Source: Bradyrhizobium viridifuturi (GTDB taxonomy: Bacteria > Pseudomonadota > Alphaproteobacteria > Rhizobiales > Xanthobacteraceae). From it: DNA of 64,000 nt. Every line of letters starts with the position of its first letter. Position 1 is the stretch's first letter. The stretch lies in NCBI RefSeq assembly GCF_001238275.1, contig NZ_LGTB01000001.1:248001-312000 (forward strand), read 5' to 3'. The notes under the pieces are model-generated. The model saw nothing but the letters and a program-made list of their open reading frames with translations, made no database searches and was not told the DNA's origin. The position numbers and the translations under genes are program-made. Of this stretch, positions 30,796 to 47,444 are shown piece after piece.

Positions 30796-30806
30796 TTGTC
30801 CGACAA
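30796..30806. promoter_or_regulatory. Candidate FCD-GntR operator 1
   Basis: TTGTCCGACAA is a dyad (TTGTC/GACAA about one central base), 33 bp upstream of the substrate-binding protein start. The same 11 bases recur at 30908-30918. TTGTCnGACAA-like dyads are known operators of FCD-subfamily GntR proteins, and the regulator gene is adjacent. A further half, TTTGTCAGG, lies at 30815-30822. Confidence 0.55.
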
Positions 30807-30907
30807 AGCTAGATTTGTCAGGTTCCAGTGTCAATTCTGGACCGGCTTGGTGCGACATTTCGGCCAACAACAGCTCATTTGACGCTTCGCCGGCCTTCGC
30901 TTACACT

Positions 30908-30918
30908 TTGTCCGACAA
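30908..30918. promoter_or_regulatory. Candidate FCD-GntR operator 2
   Basis: A second exact copy of TTGTCCGACAA, 112 bp from the first and 21 bp before the regulator's GTG start. Its place suggests autoregulation together with control of the divergent binding-protein gene. Confidence 0.55.
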
Positions 30919-30938
30919 GCAACAATCAGGAGCCCAGG

Positions 30939-31703
30939 GTGCCTTCCACGCCGCTGTTCCGGCGCATCGACGTCGCGCCGGCCTATCAGAAGGTCGCCGA
31001 CGCGATCGAGCGCGAGATCATCAACGGCCGGATCAAGCCGGGCGAGCCGATCGGCACCGAGCAGCAGCTGGTCGCGCAGTTCGGCGTCAACCGCTCGACA
31101 GTGCGCGAAGGCATTCGCGTGCTTGAGGAGGGTGGGCTGATCCGCCGCGATTCCAGCCGCCGCCTGCAGGCTTGCCTGCCGCGCTACAACAAGCTCGCCA
31201 CGCGGCTGTCGCGTGCGTTGATCCTGCACGAGGTGACGTTCCGCGAACTGTTCGAGACCTCGATGACGCTGGAGGTCGCGAGCGTCGAGGGCGCGGTGGA
31301 GCGCGCGACCGAGGAGAACATCGCCGAGCTCGCCGGCAATCTCGAGCGGAGCGCCGCTGTCGTGGGTAATCCCGCAGAGCTCGCCGAGTGCGACGTGGAA
31401 TTCCATGTGCTGATGGCCAAGGCCTCGCAGAACCGCGTGTTGCAGCTCGCCCGCGAGCCCGCTGCGCAGCTGTTCTTTCCGACCACCGAGATGATCGTCG
31501 GCGGCGTGCCCGAAGGCGGCGCGCGCCTCGTCGAGGCGCATGGCCACATCCTCGATGCGATCAGGCGGCGCGACAAGGAGGCCGGCGTGCTGTGGACGCG
31601 ACGGCACTTGCAGGACTGGCGGCGCGGCTTCGAGAAGATCGCCTCGCTCGATCGTTCGGTCGAGCACACCTACATGGAACACGCCTACGCCGCCCGGCAA
31701 TAG
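30939..31703 (+). CDS. GntR-family regulator with FCD effector domain
   Basis: 254 residues from GTG 30939, chosen because AGGAG is 7 bases upstream and the operator dyad ends just before; the open frame extends to 30828 but runs through the operator. The N-terminal winged helix reads KVADAIEREIINGRIKPGEP and TEQQLVAQFGVNRSTVREGIRVLEEGGLI. The C-terminal all-helical FCD domain supplies Asp in ECDVEFHVLMAKAS and His in VEAHGHILDAI as likely metal ligands, as in FadR/LldR-like sensors of carboxylates. It likely represses the divergent binding-protein gene and perhaps the CoA ligase 54 bp downstream. Confidence 0.88.
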   Translation: MPSTPLFRRIDVAPAYQKVADAIEREIINGRIKPGEPIGTEQQLVAQFGVNRSTVREGIRVLEEGGLIRRDSSRRLQACLPRYNKLATRLSRALILHEVTFRELFETSMTLEVASVEGAVERATEENIAELAGNLERSAAVVGNPAELAECDVEFHVLMAKASQNRVLQLAREPAAQLFFPTTEMIVGGVPEGGARLVEAHGHILDAIRRRDKEAGVLWTRRHLQDWRRGFEKIASLDRSVEHTYMEHAYAARQ

Positions 31704-31757
31704 CGGCGGAGCGGCAAAGACACGACAACAACAAGAAGCACATTCGGGAGGAACTTC

Positions 31758-33371
31758 ATGAGCGACAACATCGCAGCAACCATCCAGCGCGCCCGCGAGC
31801 ACAGCATCGGCGATTTGCTGCGCCGGTCCGCCAGGCGCTATCCGGCCAAGACCGCGCTGATCTGCGGCGAGGTGAGCTGGACCTTCGCGGAGATGGATGC
31901 GATCTGCAATCGGCTGGGGCGCGGCCTGCTCGGCCTCGGCATCGCGAAAGGCGACCGCGTCGCGGTGCTGTCACGCAACTCGCACGGCTTCGCCGCGCTG
32001 CGCTTCGCGGTGGCGCGGATCGGCGCGATCCTGGTGCCGATCAATTTCATGCTCAATCCCGACGAGATCAATTTCATCCTCGCCAATTCCGGCGCCAAGC
32101 TGCTCGCGGTCGGACCCGATTTCGTGGAGACGGCGCACGCTGCCGCCGCCAAGGGCTCGGCGGTCGAAACCCTGATCTGGCTGCCGGGCGAAGATCCGGC
32201 CACGGCGCCCGGCGGCATCACGACCTTCGACAGCCTGCTGCACGGCGACGCCTCAGCGCCGGACGTATCGGTCGACAGCCGCGATCCCGCGCAGATCATC
32301 TACACCAGTGGCACGGAGTCGCTGCCGAAGGGCGCGATCCTCACCCATGAAGCGGTGATGTGGCAGTATGTCAGCTGCATCATCGACGGCAGCATGGCGA
32401 CCGACGACACCGTCTTGCACGCGCTGCCGCTCTATCATTGCGCACAGCTCGACGTGTTCCTCGGGCCCGCGATCTATCTCGGCGCTACCAGTCTCATCAC
32501 CGGCAAGCCGGTGCCCGACAATGTCCTGGCGCTGATCGCGGCCCACAAGATCAACTCGTTCTTCGCGCCTCCGACGATCTGGATCGCGATGCTGCGCTCG
32601 GGCGCGTTCGATCGCACTGACTTGTCGACCCTGCGCAAGGGCTATTACGGCGCCTCGATCATGCCGGTCGAGGTGCTGCTCGAATTGCAGCGCCGGCTGC
32701 CCGACGTGAAGTTCTGGAATTTCTACGGCCAGACCGAGATCGCGCCGCTCGCGACCGTGCTGGCGCCGGAGGACCAGCTGCCGAAGGCAGGCTCCGCCGG
32801 CAAGCCCGCGATCAATGTCGAGACGCGGGTGGTCAGGCCCGACATGACCGACGTCGCGGTCGGCGAGGTCGGCGAGATCGTGCACCGCTCGCCGCATCTG
32901 TTGTCCGGTTACTACAACGATCCCGCGAAGACCGCGGCGGCGTTCGCCGGCGGCTGGTTTCATTCCGGCGATCTCGCTGTTGTCGATGCCGACGGCTACA
33001 TCACCGTGGTCGACCGCGTGAAGGACATGATCAAGAGCGGCGGCGAGAATGTCGCGAGCCGCGAGGTCGAGGAGATGATCTACCGGCTGCCGGCGGTGTC
33101 CGAGGTTGCGGTGGTCGGGTTGCCCGACCCGCGCTGGATCGAGGCGGTGACCGCGATCGTCGTGGTCAAGGCCGGCCAGGACCTCGATGCCGACGCCGTC
33201 ATCAAGCATTGCGCGGCGTCGATGGCCCATTTCAAGGTGCCGAAGCGGGTCATCTTCGTGGATGCCCTGCCGAAGAACCCGAGCGGCAAGCTGCTGAAGC
33301 GCGAGCTGCGGCAGCGCTATGTCGGCGGCGCCACGCTGGATCAGGCGGTGCAGACGAGCTTTGCCGGATAA
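31758..33371 (+). CDS. Acyl-CoA synthetase / AMP-dependent ligase
   Basis: 537 residues of the ANL superfamily. P-loop YTSGTESLPKGAILTH at about 182-197 (Glu replaces the usual Gly/Thr after SGT), FYGQTEIAPLA (A5, ATP/acyl site), GWFHSGDLAVVDADGYITVVDRVKDMIKSGGENV (A7-A8 hinge) and NPSGKLLKRELR with the catalytic Lys near the C-terminus are all present. It activates a carboxylic acid to its CoA thioester. AUG is preceded by GGGAGGAAC. Downstream of an FCD regulator and a LivK-type binding protein, it probably activates the acid that the binding protein captures; medium-chain or aromatic acids are the usual substrates of this size class. Confidence 0.9.
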   Translation: MSDNIAATIQRAREHSIGDLLRRSARRYPAKTALICGEVSWTFAEMDAICNRLGRGLLGLGIAKGDRVAVLSRNSHGFAALRFAVARIGAILVPINFMLNPDEINFILANSGAKLLAVGPDFVETAHAAAAKGSAVETLIWLPGEDPATAPGGITTFDSLLHGDASAPDVSVDSRDPAQIIYTSGTESLPKGAILTHEAVMWQYVSCIIDGSMATDDTVLHALPLYHCAQLDVFLGPAIYLGATSLITGKPVPDNVLALIAAHKINSFFAPPTIWIAMLRSGAFDRTDLSTLRKGYYGASIMPVEVLLELQRRLPDVKFWNFYGQTEIAPLATVLAPEDQLPKAGSAGKPAINVETRVVRPDMTDVAVGEVGEIVHRSPHLLSGYYNDPAKTAAAFAGGWFHSGDLAVVDADGYITVVDRVKDMIKSGGENVASREVEEMIYRLPAVSEVAVVGLPDPRWIEAVTAIVVVKAGQDLDADAVIKHCAASMAHFKVPKRVIFVDALPKNPSGKLLKRELRQRYVGGATLDQAVQTSFAG

Positions 33372-33701
33372 CCGACCCCGCCGATACGGCGGAAGGCTTG
33401 AGCCATGGCCCCAAGCTGTCCGCCTAAGTGCTTGATTTGAGAGGCCCCGTTCCGATCCGCCCGAGGTGCGGCCGGGGCGGGGCGCGACGGTGCCGACCTT
33501 GACGTTTGGCTCCTCTCGCAGTAGATACGCGGCACTCGCAGCCGGCCCGCTTTGATCGCGGATATCCGGCGCGGCCTAATTCCCCGAACATTCGAGCTCG
33601 TTTATCGGCTCAACCTTCCAAACGAGGGCTGGGTCCGCAAGGTCGGCTGTTCGGATTCCTTGAAACGTTGCAATCGTCCGGAGACGGACGCGGATCTCAC
33701 G
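33372..33701. other. Gene-free region upstream of secE
   Basis: No gene is seen over these 330 bp. They contain the likely secE-nusG-rplKA promoter (33499-33527) and a GC-rich patch at about 33443-33486 (GCGGCCGGGGCGGGGC) that could be the end of the upstream transcript. The rest is untranslated leader. Confidence 0.6.
33499..33527 (+). promoter_or_regulatory. Housekeeping promoter for secE-nusG-rplK-rplA
   Basis: TTGACG (33499-33504) and TAGATA (33522-33527) are separated by exactly 17 bp, a good sigma-70-type pair for alphaproteobacteria (the CTTGAC form is also satisfied). It would start transcription near 33534, about 170 nt ahead of secE. Confidence 0.6.
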
Positions 33702-33892
33702 ATGCTTTCAGCCCGTTCAAATTCCTTCAGGAAGTGCGCTCGGAGACCGCCAAGGTCACCTGGCCGACGCGCCGCGAGACGACGATCACCACTATCATGG
33801 TGTTCGTGATGGTGGCGCTGGCCTCGATCTTCTTCTTCGCCGCAGATCAGATCATCCGTTATCTGATCACCCTGATACTGGGCATCCACTGA
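33702..33892 (+). CDS. secE: Preprotein translocase subunit SecE; start codon frame broken
   Basis: The body AFSPFKFLQEVRSETAKVTW followed by PTRRETT and a single C-terminal membrane helix (MVFVMVALASIFFFAADQII) is typical of SecE, the small essential subunit that clamps SecY. The expected start ATGGCTTTC appears as ATGCTTTC: the ATG at 33702 is out of frame with the GCT TTC that follows, so one G is apparently missing at 33704/33705. No good in-frame start is found upstream. Repaired length is about 63 residues, normal for the family. It overlaps nusG by TGATG. The same kind of single-base loss is seen in rpoB and rpsJ, so a sequence error is likely. Confidence 0.85.
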
Positions 33893-34446
33893 TGAGCATG
33901 GGAACTCAATTGATGGACAAGCGCTGGTACATCGTTCACGCCTATTCGAACTTCGAGAAGAAGGTCGCGGAGTCGATCCGCGAGCAGGCCAAGCAGCGCG
34001 GACTGGAAGAGCTGTTCGAGCAGGTGCTGGTGCCGACCGAGAAGGTCACCGAGGTGCGCCGCGGCCGCAAGATCGACGCCGAGCGCAAGTTCTTCCCGGG
34101 CTACGTGCTGGTGAAGATGAAGCTGACCGACGAGGCGTTCCATCTGATCAAGAACACCCCGAAGGTGACCGGCTTCCTCGGCGCGGAAAACAAGCCGATG
34201 CCGATCTCGGAAAACGAGGCGATGCGGATTCTGCACCAGGTGCAGGAGGGCGTTGAGCGTCCGAAGGCGTCGGTGTCGTTCGAAATCGGCGAGAACGTGC
34301 GCGTGGCCGACGGCCCGTTCGCCTCGTTCTCCGGCGTGGTGGAAGAAATCGACGAGGCGCGCTCGCGCGTGAAGGTCGCGGTGTCGATCTTCGGCCGCGC
34401 GACCCCGGTGGAACTGGAATTCGGTCAGGTCGAAAAGGTGGTCTGA
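33892..34446 (+). CDS. nusG: Transcription termination/antitermination factor NusG
   Basis: 184 residues from ATG 33892, which overlaps the secE stop (TGATG); ATG 33913 (MDKRWYIVHAY) is the alternative and better matches typical starts. NGN domain: RWYIVHAYSNFEKKVAESI, FFPGYVLVKM and VTGFLG (residues about 10-115). KOW domain: GENVRVADGPFASFSGVVEEID (about 130-155). NusG binds RNA polymerase, links it to Rho and to the ribosome, and suppresses pausing. Confidence 0.95.
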   Translation: MSMGTQLMDKRWYIVHAYSNFEKKVAESIREQAKQRGLEELFEQVLVPTEKVTEVRRGRKIDAERKFFPGYVLVKMKLTDEAFHLIKNTPKVTGFLGAENKPMPISENEAMRILHQVQEGVERPKASVSFEIGENVRVADGPFASFSGVVEEIDEARSRVKVAVSIFGRATPVELEFGQVEKVV

Positions 34447-34576
34447 CCGGACGGCGTGGGGTATATGCCCCCCGTCAAGTGAGAGGCCGTGGGAGGGAGG
34501 AGGCGGTCGCCAGCCCCTTCAACCGAACCACGGAACCTGAAACCGCCGGCCCCGTCCGGCACAACAGGAGTGATAA

Positions 34577-35005
34577 ATGGCAAAGAAAGTGACCGGATAC
34601 CTGAAGCTTCAGGTCCCGGCCGGTGCGGCGAATCCTTCGCCCCCGATCGGCCCCGCGCTTGGTCAGCGCGGTCTGAACATCATGGAGTTCTGCAAGGCGT
34701 TCAACGCGCAGACCCAGAAGGAAGAGAAGAACACCCCGATCCCCGTGATCATCACGATCTATGCGGACCGGTCCTTCACCTTCGAGATGAAGACCCCTCC
34801 GATGTCCTACTTCCTCAAGCAGGCCGCCAAGATCCAGTCCGGATCGAAGGCGCCGGGCCGCGACAAGGCCGGCAAGGTGACCAAGGCGCAGGTGCGCGAG
34901 ATCGCCGAGAAGAAGATGAAGGACTTGAATTGCGACACCATTGAATCGGCCATGAAGATGGTCGAGGGCTCTGCCCGTTCGATGGGTCTGGAAGTTGCGG
35001 GGTAA
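34577..35005 (+). CDS. rplK: 50S ribosomal protein L11
   Basis: 142 residues, the usual length. [20 protein letters not shown] (N-terminal domain, site of thiostrepton-type drug contact), [15 protein letters not shown] and the C-terminal rRNA-binding domain with GTAK-region variant [13 protein letters not shown] are present. AGGAG lies 6 bases before ATG. It forms the GTPase-associated stalk base with 23S rRNA and L10. Six bases separate it from rplA. Confidence 0.96.
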   Translation: MAKKVTGYLKLQVPAGAANPSPPIGPALGQRGLNIMEFCKAFNAQTQKEEKNTPIPVIITIYADRSFTFEMKTPPMSYFLKQAAKIQSGSKAPGRDKAGKVTKAQVREIAEKKMKDLNCDTIESAMKMVEGSARSMGLEVAG

Positions 35006-35011
35006 CGGGCC

Positions 35012-35704
<693 letters not shown>

Positions 35705-35731
35705 TATCCTTGGCCGTGACGAGATAAAGAG

Positions 35732-35766
35732 GGGCGGGATCGGGCAACCGGTTCCGCCCTTTGTTT
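35732..35766 (+). terminator. Rho-independent terminator after rplA
   Basis: GGGCGGGATCGG and CCGGTTCCGCCC form a 12-bp stem (with G-T pairs) around a GCAA loop, followed by TTTGTTTT. It ends the secE-nusG-rplK-rplA transcript 28 bp past the rplA stop. Confidence 0.8.
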
Positions 35767-35881
35767 TGCCGGAGCGTTTTCGAGCGGAGGAAACGCGTCA
35801 GAACGAGAATCGAGAGTCGCGTTCCGCTTCAATTGGAATGGAAAAGGCTCCAGGTGAAGCCTCTCGCAGGAAAGAAGAACA

Positions 35882-36838
35882 ATGCCCGATAAGGTCCTGG
35901 TCTATTCGCGCTTTCCCAAGGCCCAGCTGATCCGCTTCGGCGAGCGCTATGAACTGCTCAACGCCGCGGGCAAGCGGCTGGACGAAGCGTTTCCGACGGC
36001 CGAGTTCGCTGACGTCAGAGCCATGATCACTGCGGGCGGCACGCCGCTGCGTGGCGACGTCATGGACATGCTGCCGAAGCTCGGCGCGATCGTCTGCTAT
36101 GGCACCGGCTATGACGGCGTCGATCTCGCCGCTGCCGCCCAGCGGGGCATCGCGGTCGGCCACAGCCCCGGTGCCAATGCGGCATCGGTTGCCGACACGG
36201 CATTGACCCTGATGCTGGCATCGGTGCGGCGTCTGCTGGTGGCCGACGACTATGTCCGGAGCGGCGACTGGGCCGGTGCAAAGCCGTCGCCGATGATGCG
36301 GCCGCAGGCCGGCATGCGCGGCCGCAAGGTCGGCGTCTACGGCATGGGCGAGATCGGCCGCAAGATCGCCGCCCGCGTCGCCGCCTTCGAGACCGAGGTC
36401 GGCTATTTCAGCCGCTCGAAGCACGACGTGCCGTACCAGTATTTTCCGACGCTGGAGGCGCTCGCCGACTGGTGCAGCGTGCTCATGATCGCCGTACGCG
36501 CCGGCGCCGAGACCGAGCATGCGGTCAACGCCGACATCCTGCGCCGGCTCGGTGGTGACGGATTCGTCGTCAACATCTCGCGCGGCTCGGTCATTGACGA
36601 GGCGGCGCTGGTCGCGGCGCTGACCGACGGTGTGATCGCCGGCGCCGGCCTCGACGTGTTCGCCCGGGAACCACATGCGCCGGGCCCGCTGACGGCCTTG
36701 CCGAACGTGGTGCTGTCGCCGCATCTCGGCGGCCACACCCTGGAATCGCACGTCGCAATGCAGGACTGCGTGCTCGCCAATCTCGACGCGTTCTTTGCCG
36801 GCCAGCCGTTGCCTTACCGGCCAGCCGTTGCCTTATAA
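35882..36838 (+). CDS. D-2-hydroxyacid dehydrogenase family protein
   Basis: 318 residues. NAD(P)-binding GVYGMGEIGRKIAARVAAF (about 154-172) with Ser-Arg-Ser after the second strand (YFSRSK), which favours NADPH; catalytic Arg in VNISRGSVIDEAALV (substrate Arg), Glu in VFAREPHAPG and His in LSPHLGGHT. This is the glyoxylate/hydroxypyruvate reductase (GRHPR/GhrB-like) layout. The last residues (PLPYRPAVAL) arise from a 19-bp tandem duplication at 36798-36835 that shifts the frame and so changes the C-terminus. It lies between rplA and rplJ, an uncommon intruder within the ribosomal cluster. Confidence 0.9.
   Translation: MPDKVLVYSRFPKAQLIRFGERYELLNAAGKRLDEAFPTAEFADVRAMITAGGTPLRGDVMDMLPKLGAIVCYGTGYDGVDLAAAAQRGIAVGHSPGANAASVADTALTLMLASVRRLLVADDYVRSGDWAGAKPSPMMRPQAGMRGRKVGVYGMGEIGRKIAARVAAFETEVGYFSRSKHDVPYQYFPTLEALADWCSVLMIAVRAGAETEHAVNADILRRLGGDGFVVNISRGSVIDEAALVAALTDGVIAGAGLDVFAREPHAPGPLTALPNVVLSPHLGGHTLESHVAMQDCVLANLDAFFAGQPLPYRPAVAL
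36798..36835 (+). repeat. 19-bp tandem duplication at the end of the hydroxyacid dehydrogenase gene
   Basis: CCGGCCAGCCGTTGCCTTA occurs twice back to back (36798-36816 and 36817-36835). As 19 is not a multiple of three the second copy is read in another frame (GQPLPY, then RPAVAL) before TAA. Without the second copy the frame would read on as GQPLPYKVSGA and end at the TAA now at 36852-36854. Confidence 0.85.
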
Positions 36839-37429
36839 GGTGAGCGGAGCATAAGCGCGTTCCGTGACCGGAACCGGTTCTCGGCCGTCATATGAAACTG
36901 GTCCAATATTTGCTCTTGGCAAGCCGGGCAGGACCGGCTACATAGCGCGCTCCGGGCGTGCTGGCACTTGCTGGCATGTCCGTGCTCGCATTCCGAAAAC
37001 CTGAGATGATAGGAGATCATTCCTTTCCGCATGCCCGCAAGGATGCTCGAAAGGAAGGAGACCCGTCGCCTCGGAACGGAGTGAGAGCAGGGGCCTTCAG
37101 CGTGCTGAAGTGCCTCGATCCTGTCCAAGACTGCAGGCGCCCGCGAGAACTTCGTGTTTTCAACGGCTTAATCGCATGGCCTGCATAGACGGGTGAAGAC
37201 CGGATTTTGCGCTTCACGTCGCGGCATGTTCGCGGCTGGAAGGCTGGTTTGGTTCGAACCTCGACAGCCCATGGCCGCAAGGCTTTGGGAGGGCAGGCTT
37301 CTAGATGTCGTCTTGCCCGGCATGTCCGAAGGGTCTTGTACCCTCTGGATCAGGTTTAGGGCGGGACGATGGGTGCAACCCGGCGGTCCCTGCCTTCGCG
37401 GAAAGGCCGCCAACCGGAAAGAGCTTGCT
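36839..37429. other. Long gene-free leader region upstream of rplJ
   Basis: 591 bp without a convincing gene. A promoter-like pair is at 36916-36944, which would give an rplJ leader of almost 480 nt. The last 130 nt (about 37300-37429) are rich in complementary G/C runs (for example GGGTCTTGTACCC at about 37328-37340), in the place where L10(L12)4 binds the rplJ leader to repress translation in other bacteria. The specific L10 kink-turn was not identified. Confidence 0.5.
36916..36944 (+). promoter_or_regulatory. Candidate promoter of the rplJL-rpoBC operon
   Basis: TTGGCA (36916-36921) and TACATA (36939-36944) with a 17-bp spacer; TATTTGCTCTTGGCA upstream is AT-richer than its surroundings. 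Transcription would start near 36951. No better promoter was seen nearer to rplJ. Confidence 0.5.
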
Positions 37430-37948
37430 GTGGAACGAGCGGCAAAAAAAGAGTCGGTCGAACAACTCAACGAGGTCTTCAAGACCACGTCGGTTGCGAT
37501 CGTTGCTCACTATTCCGGCCTCACCGTGGCCCAGATGCAGAAGCTGCGCATGCAGATGAAGCAGGCGGGCGCATCGGTGAAGGTCTCGAAGAACCGTCTC
37601 GCCAAAATTGCTCTTGAAGGCACTGACGTCGCTGCCATCGGCTCCCTGCTGAAGGGGCCGACCGTGATCGCTACTTCGAGCGATCCGGTTGCGGCGCCAA
37701 AGGTTGCCATCGAATTCGCCAAGGCGAACGAGAAGTTCGTCATCCTCGGCGGCTCGATGGGTAAAACCGTCCTGAATGTCGACAGCGTGAAGGCGCTTGC
37801 CTCACTGCCGTCGCTCGACGAACTGCGCGGCAAGATCGTTGGCCTCCTCGTGGCGCCGGCGACCAAGCTTGCTCAGCTCTCGAATGCGCCTGCGGCCAAG
37901 CTCGCGCGCGTCATTCAGGCTCATGCCTCAAAGGGCGAAGCGGCCTGA
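37430..37948 (+). CDS. rplJ: 50S ribosomal protein L10
   Basis: 172 residues beginning with GTG 37430 ([17 protein letters not shown]); GGAAAGAG stands about 6 bases upstream. The frame is open further upstream but does not resemble L10. [20 protein letters not shown] and [16 protein letters not shown] are the rRNA-binding domain; the C-terminal helix ([20 protein letters not shown]) carries the L7/L12 dimers. In many bacteria the L10-L12 complex represses its own mRNA leader. Confidence 0.95.
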   Translation: MERAAKKESVEQLNEVFKTTSVAIVAHYSGLTVAQMQKLRMQMKQAGASVKVSKNRLAKIALEGTDVAAIGSLLKGPTVIATSSDPVAAPKVAIEFAKANEKFVILGGSMGKTVLNVDSVKALASLPSLDELRGKIVGLLVAPATKLAQLSNAPAAKLARVIQAHASKGEAA

Positions 37949-38000
37949 CCCTTCGCTAATCTCAAACCTGGTTCGAACCAAACGTTTAAGGAACTGAACA

Positions 38001-38378
38001 ATGGCTGATCTGCAGAAAATCGTCGACGACCTCTCGAGCCTCACCGTGCTCGAAGCGGCCGAACTCGCCAAGCTCCTCGAAGAAAAGTGGGGCGTGTCCG
38101 CCGCTGCCGCCGTCGCGGTTGCTGGCCCGGCTGCCGGCGGCGCTGCCGCTGCTCCGGCTGAAGAGAAGACCGACTTCACCGTCGTGCTGGCTGCTGCCGG
38201 CGACAAGAAGATCGAAGTCATCAAGGAAGTCCGCGCCATCACCGGCCTGGGCCTGAAGGAAGCCAAGGACCTCGTCGAAGGCGCTCCGAAGCCCGTCAAG
38301 GAAGGCGTCAACAAGGACGAAGCCGACAAGATCAAGGCCCAGCTCGAGAAGGCTGGCGCAAAGGTCGAGCTCAAGTAA
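38001..38378 (+). CDS. rplL: 50S ribosomal protein L7/L12
   Basis: 125 residues: N-terminal dimerisation helices ([21 protein letters not shown]), an Ala/Pro-rich hinge (about residues 38-55) and the C-terminal domain [20 protein letters not shown] with [20 protein letters not shown], which recruits translational GTPases. AAGGAACTGAACA precedes ATG 38001. It is followed by a strong hairpin before rpoB. Confidence 0.97.
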   Translation: MADLQKIVDDLSSLTVLEAAELAKLLEEKWGVSAAAAVAVAGPAAGGAAAAPAEEKTDFTVVLAAAGDKKIEVIKEVRAITGLGLKEAKDLVEGAPKPVKEGVNKDEADKIKAQLEKAGAKVELK

Positions 38379-38817
38379 TGCGCGATCCGGGAGCGCCGCA
38401 GGGCGCTCCCGGGCCATGCAAACGGCATGCGACAGGTTGTCGCGTGGCGTTCCGGACACAAAAAGTGTGGGGATCCGTGGACTTAACCCTCGAATCTCCT
38501 TTATTGCCATCCCATATCGGGTTGGCAGCGGAAAAACACGGTAGGCGGCGGGGGCGGCAGGGTCCCTGGCGGAAGCCGTTGGGAGACAGTCAGATTTCGG
38601 GCTTTTTCAGTCCGTAAAGCGGAGCGTTTGGACGGGCGGGTGCAGTGATGCGCCCCGCGCGTGTTTTGCGTTTTGGAGGTGGTGGTGGCCGGGACGGGGA
38701 TTTAATTCCTGACTTTGCGCTTCGTTCCTTCGAGACGATTCGAAATTCAACCCGGGGCCGATGGCAGTCGCTCCCGGAAGGTTCGCCCCACAAAGGCGAC
38801 GAAAATGAGAGGCCACG
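38379..38817. other. rplL-rpoB spacer
   Basis: 439 bp with no gene. It opens with the hairpin at 38387-38412. A run GGTGGTGGTGGCC near 38677 and other G-rich stretches follow; no clear second promoter was seen. The length is larger than needed for simple co-transcription and would allow processing or an extra promoter. Confidence 0.5.
38387..38412 (+). terminator. Strong hairpin after rplL (attenuator-like)
   Basis: CCGGGAGCGCC (38387-38397) pairs perfectly with CGGCGCTCCCGG-type partner GGCGCTCCCGG (38402-38412) around a GCAG loop, 9 bp after the rplL stop. There is no U tract, so it is more likely a partial terminator or processing site that lowers rpoBC relative to rplL, as known between rplL and rpoB in E. 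coli. Confidence 0.65.
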
Positions 38818-42935
<4,118 letters not shown>

Positions 42936-42948
42936 CGCTGTGATTTAT

Positions 42949-42970
42949 GCCCGGCGCGACAGCGCCGGGC
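42949..42970 (+). terminator. Hairpin in the rpoB-rpoC spacer
   Basis: GCCCGGCGC (42949-42957) and GCGCCGGGC (42962-42970) form a perfect 9-bp stem around GACA, 14 bp after the rpoB stop. No T run follows, so it may be a processing or pausing hairpin in the rpoBC transcript and not a true terminator. Confidence 0.5.
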
Positions 42971-43061
42971 CTTCGCGCTCCTCTCGGACGTGAGCGGGGC
43001 GCGCGCTGACTAAAACTTTCGAATTTGCTGCCGGTGACGATCGGCACGCGAGGAGAAGACC

Positions 43062-47264
<4,203 letters not shown>

Positions 47265-47292
47265 GCCTCCGCAAGACTACGGTAATGGCGAG

Positions 47293-47318
47293 AAGGCCGG
47301 CGTTTTGCCGGCCTTTTT
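47293..47318 (+). terminator. Rho-independent terminator after rpoC
   Basis: AAGGCCGGC (47293-47301) and GCCGGCCTT (47307-47315) pair over 9 bp around GTTTT, followed by TTT and a T-rich stretch (TTTTTGCTGCTTTCTTT). It lies 28 bp past the rpoC stop. Confidence 0.9.
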
Positions 47319-47444
47319 GCTGCTTTCTTTCCCTGCTGCGGTGCAGGGACGCAGTTTGTTCATCTTCCCTTCAGGCAAAAAAGTGCTTTTGCTAGGGTGA
47401 CTTAGACCGGCTGTTTGGCTCGCGCCGGAGACGACGGAACCCAT

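Noticed and set aside
29406..33400. Genomic island or prophage integrated at tRNA-Trp
   Set aside because: No integrase, transposase or duplicated tRNA 3' end was found, and gene composition resembles the surroundings. Only the unusual order is reported.
36958..37188. Small frame in the rplJ leader
   Set aside because: No ribosome-binding site or recognisable protein features; more likely part of the untranslated leader.
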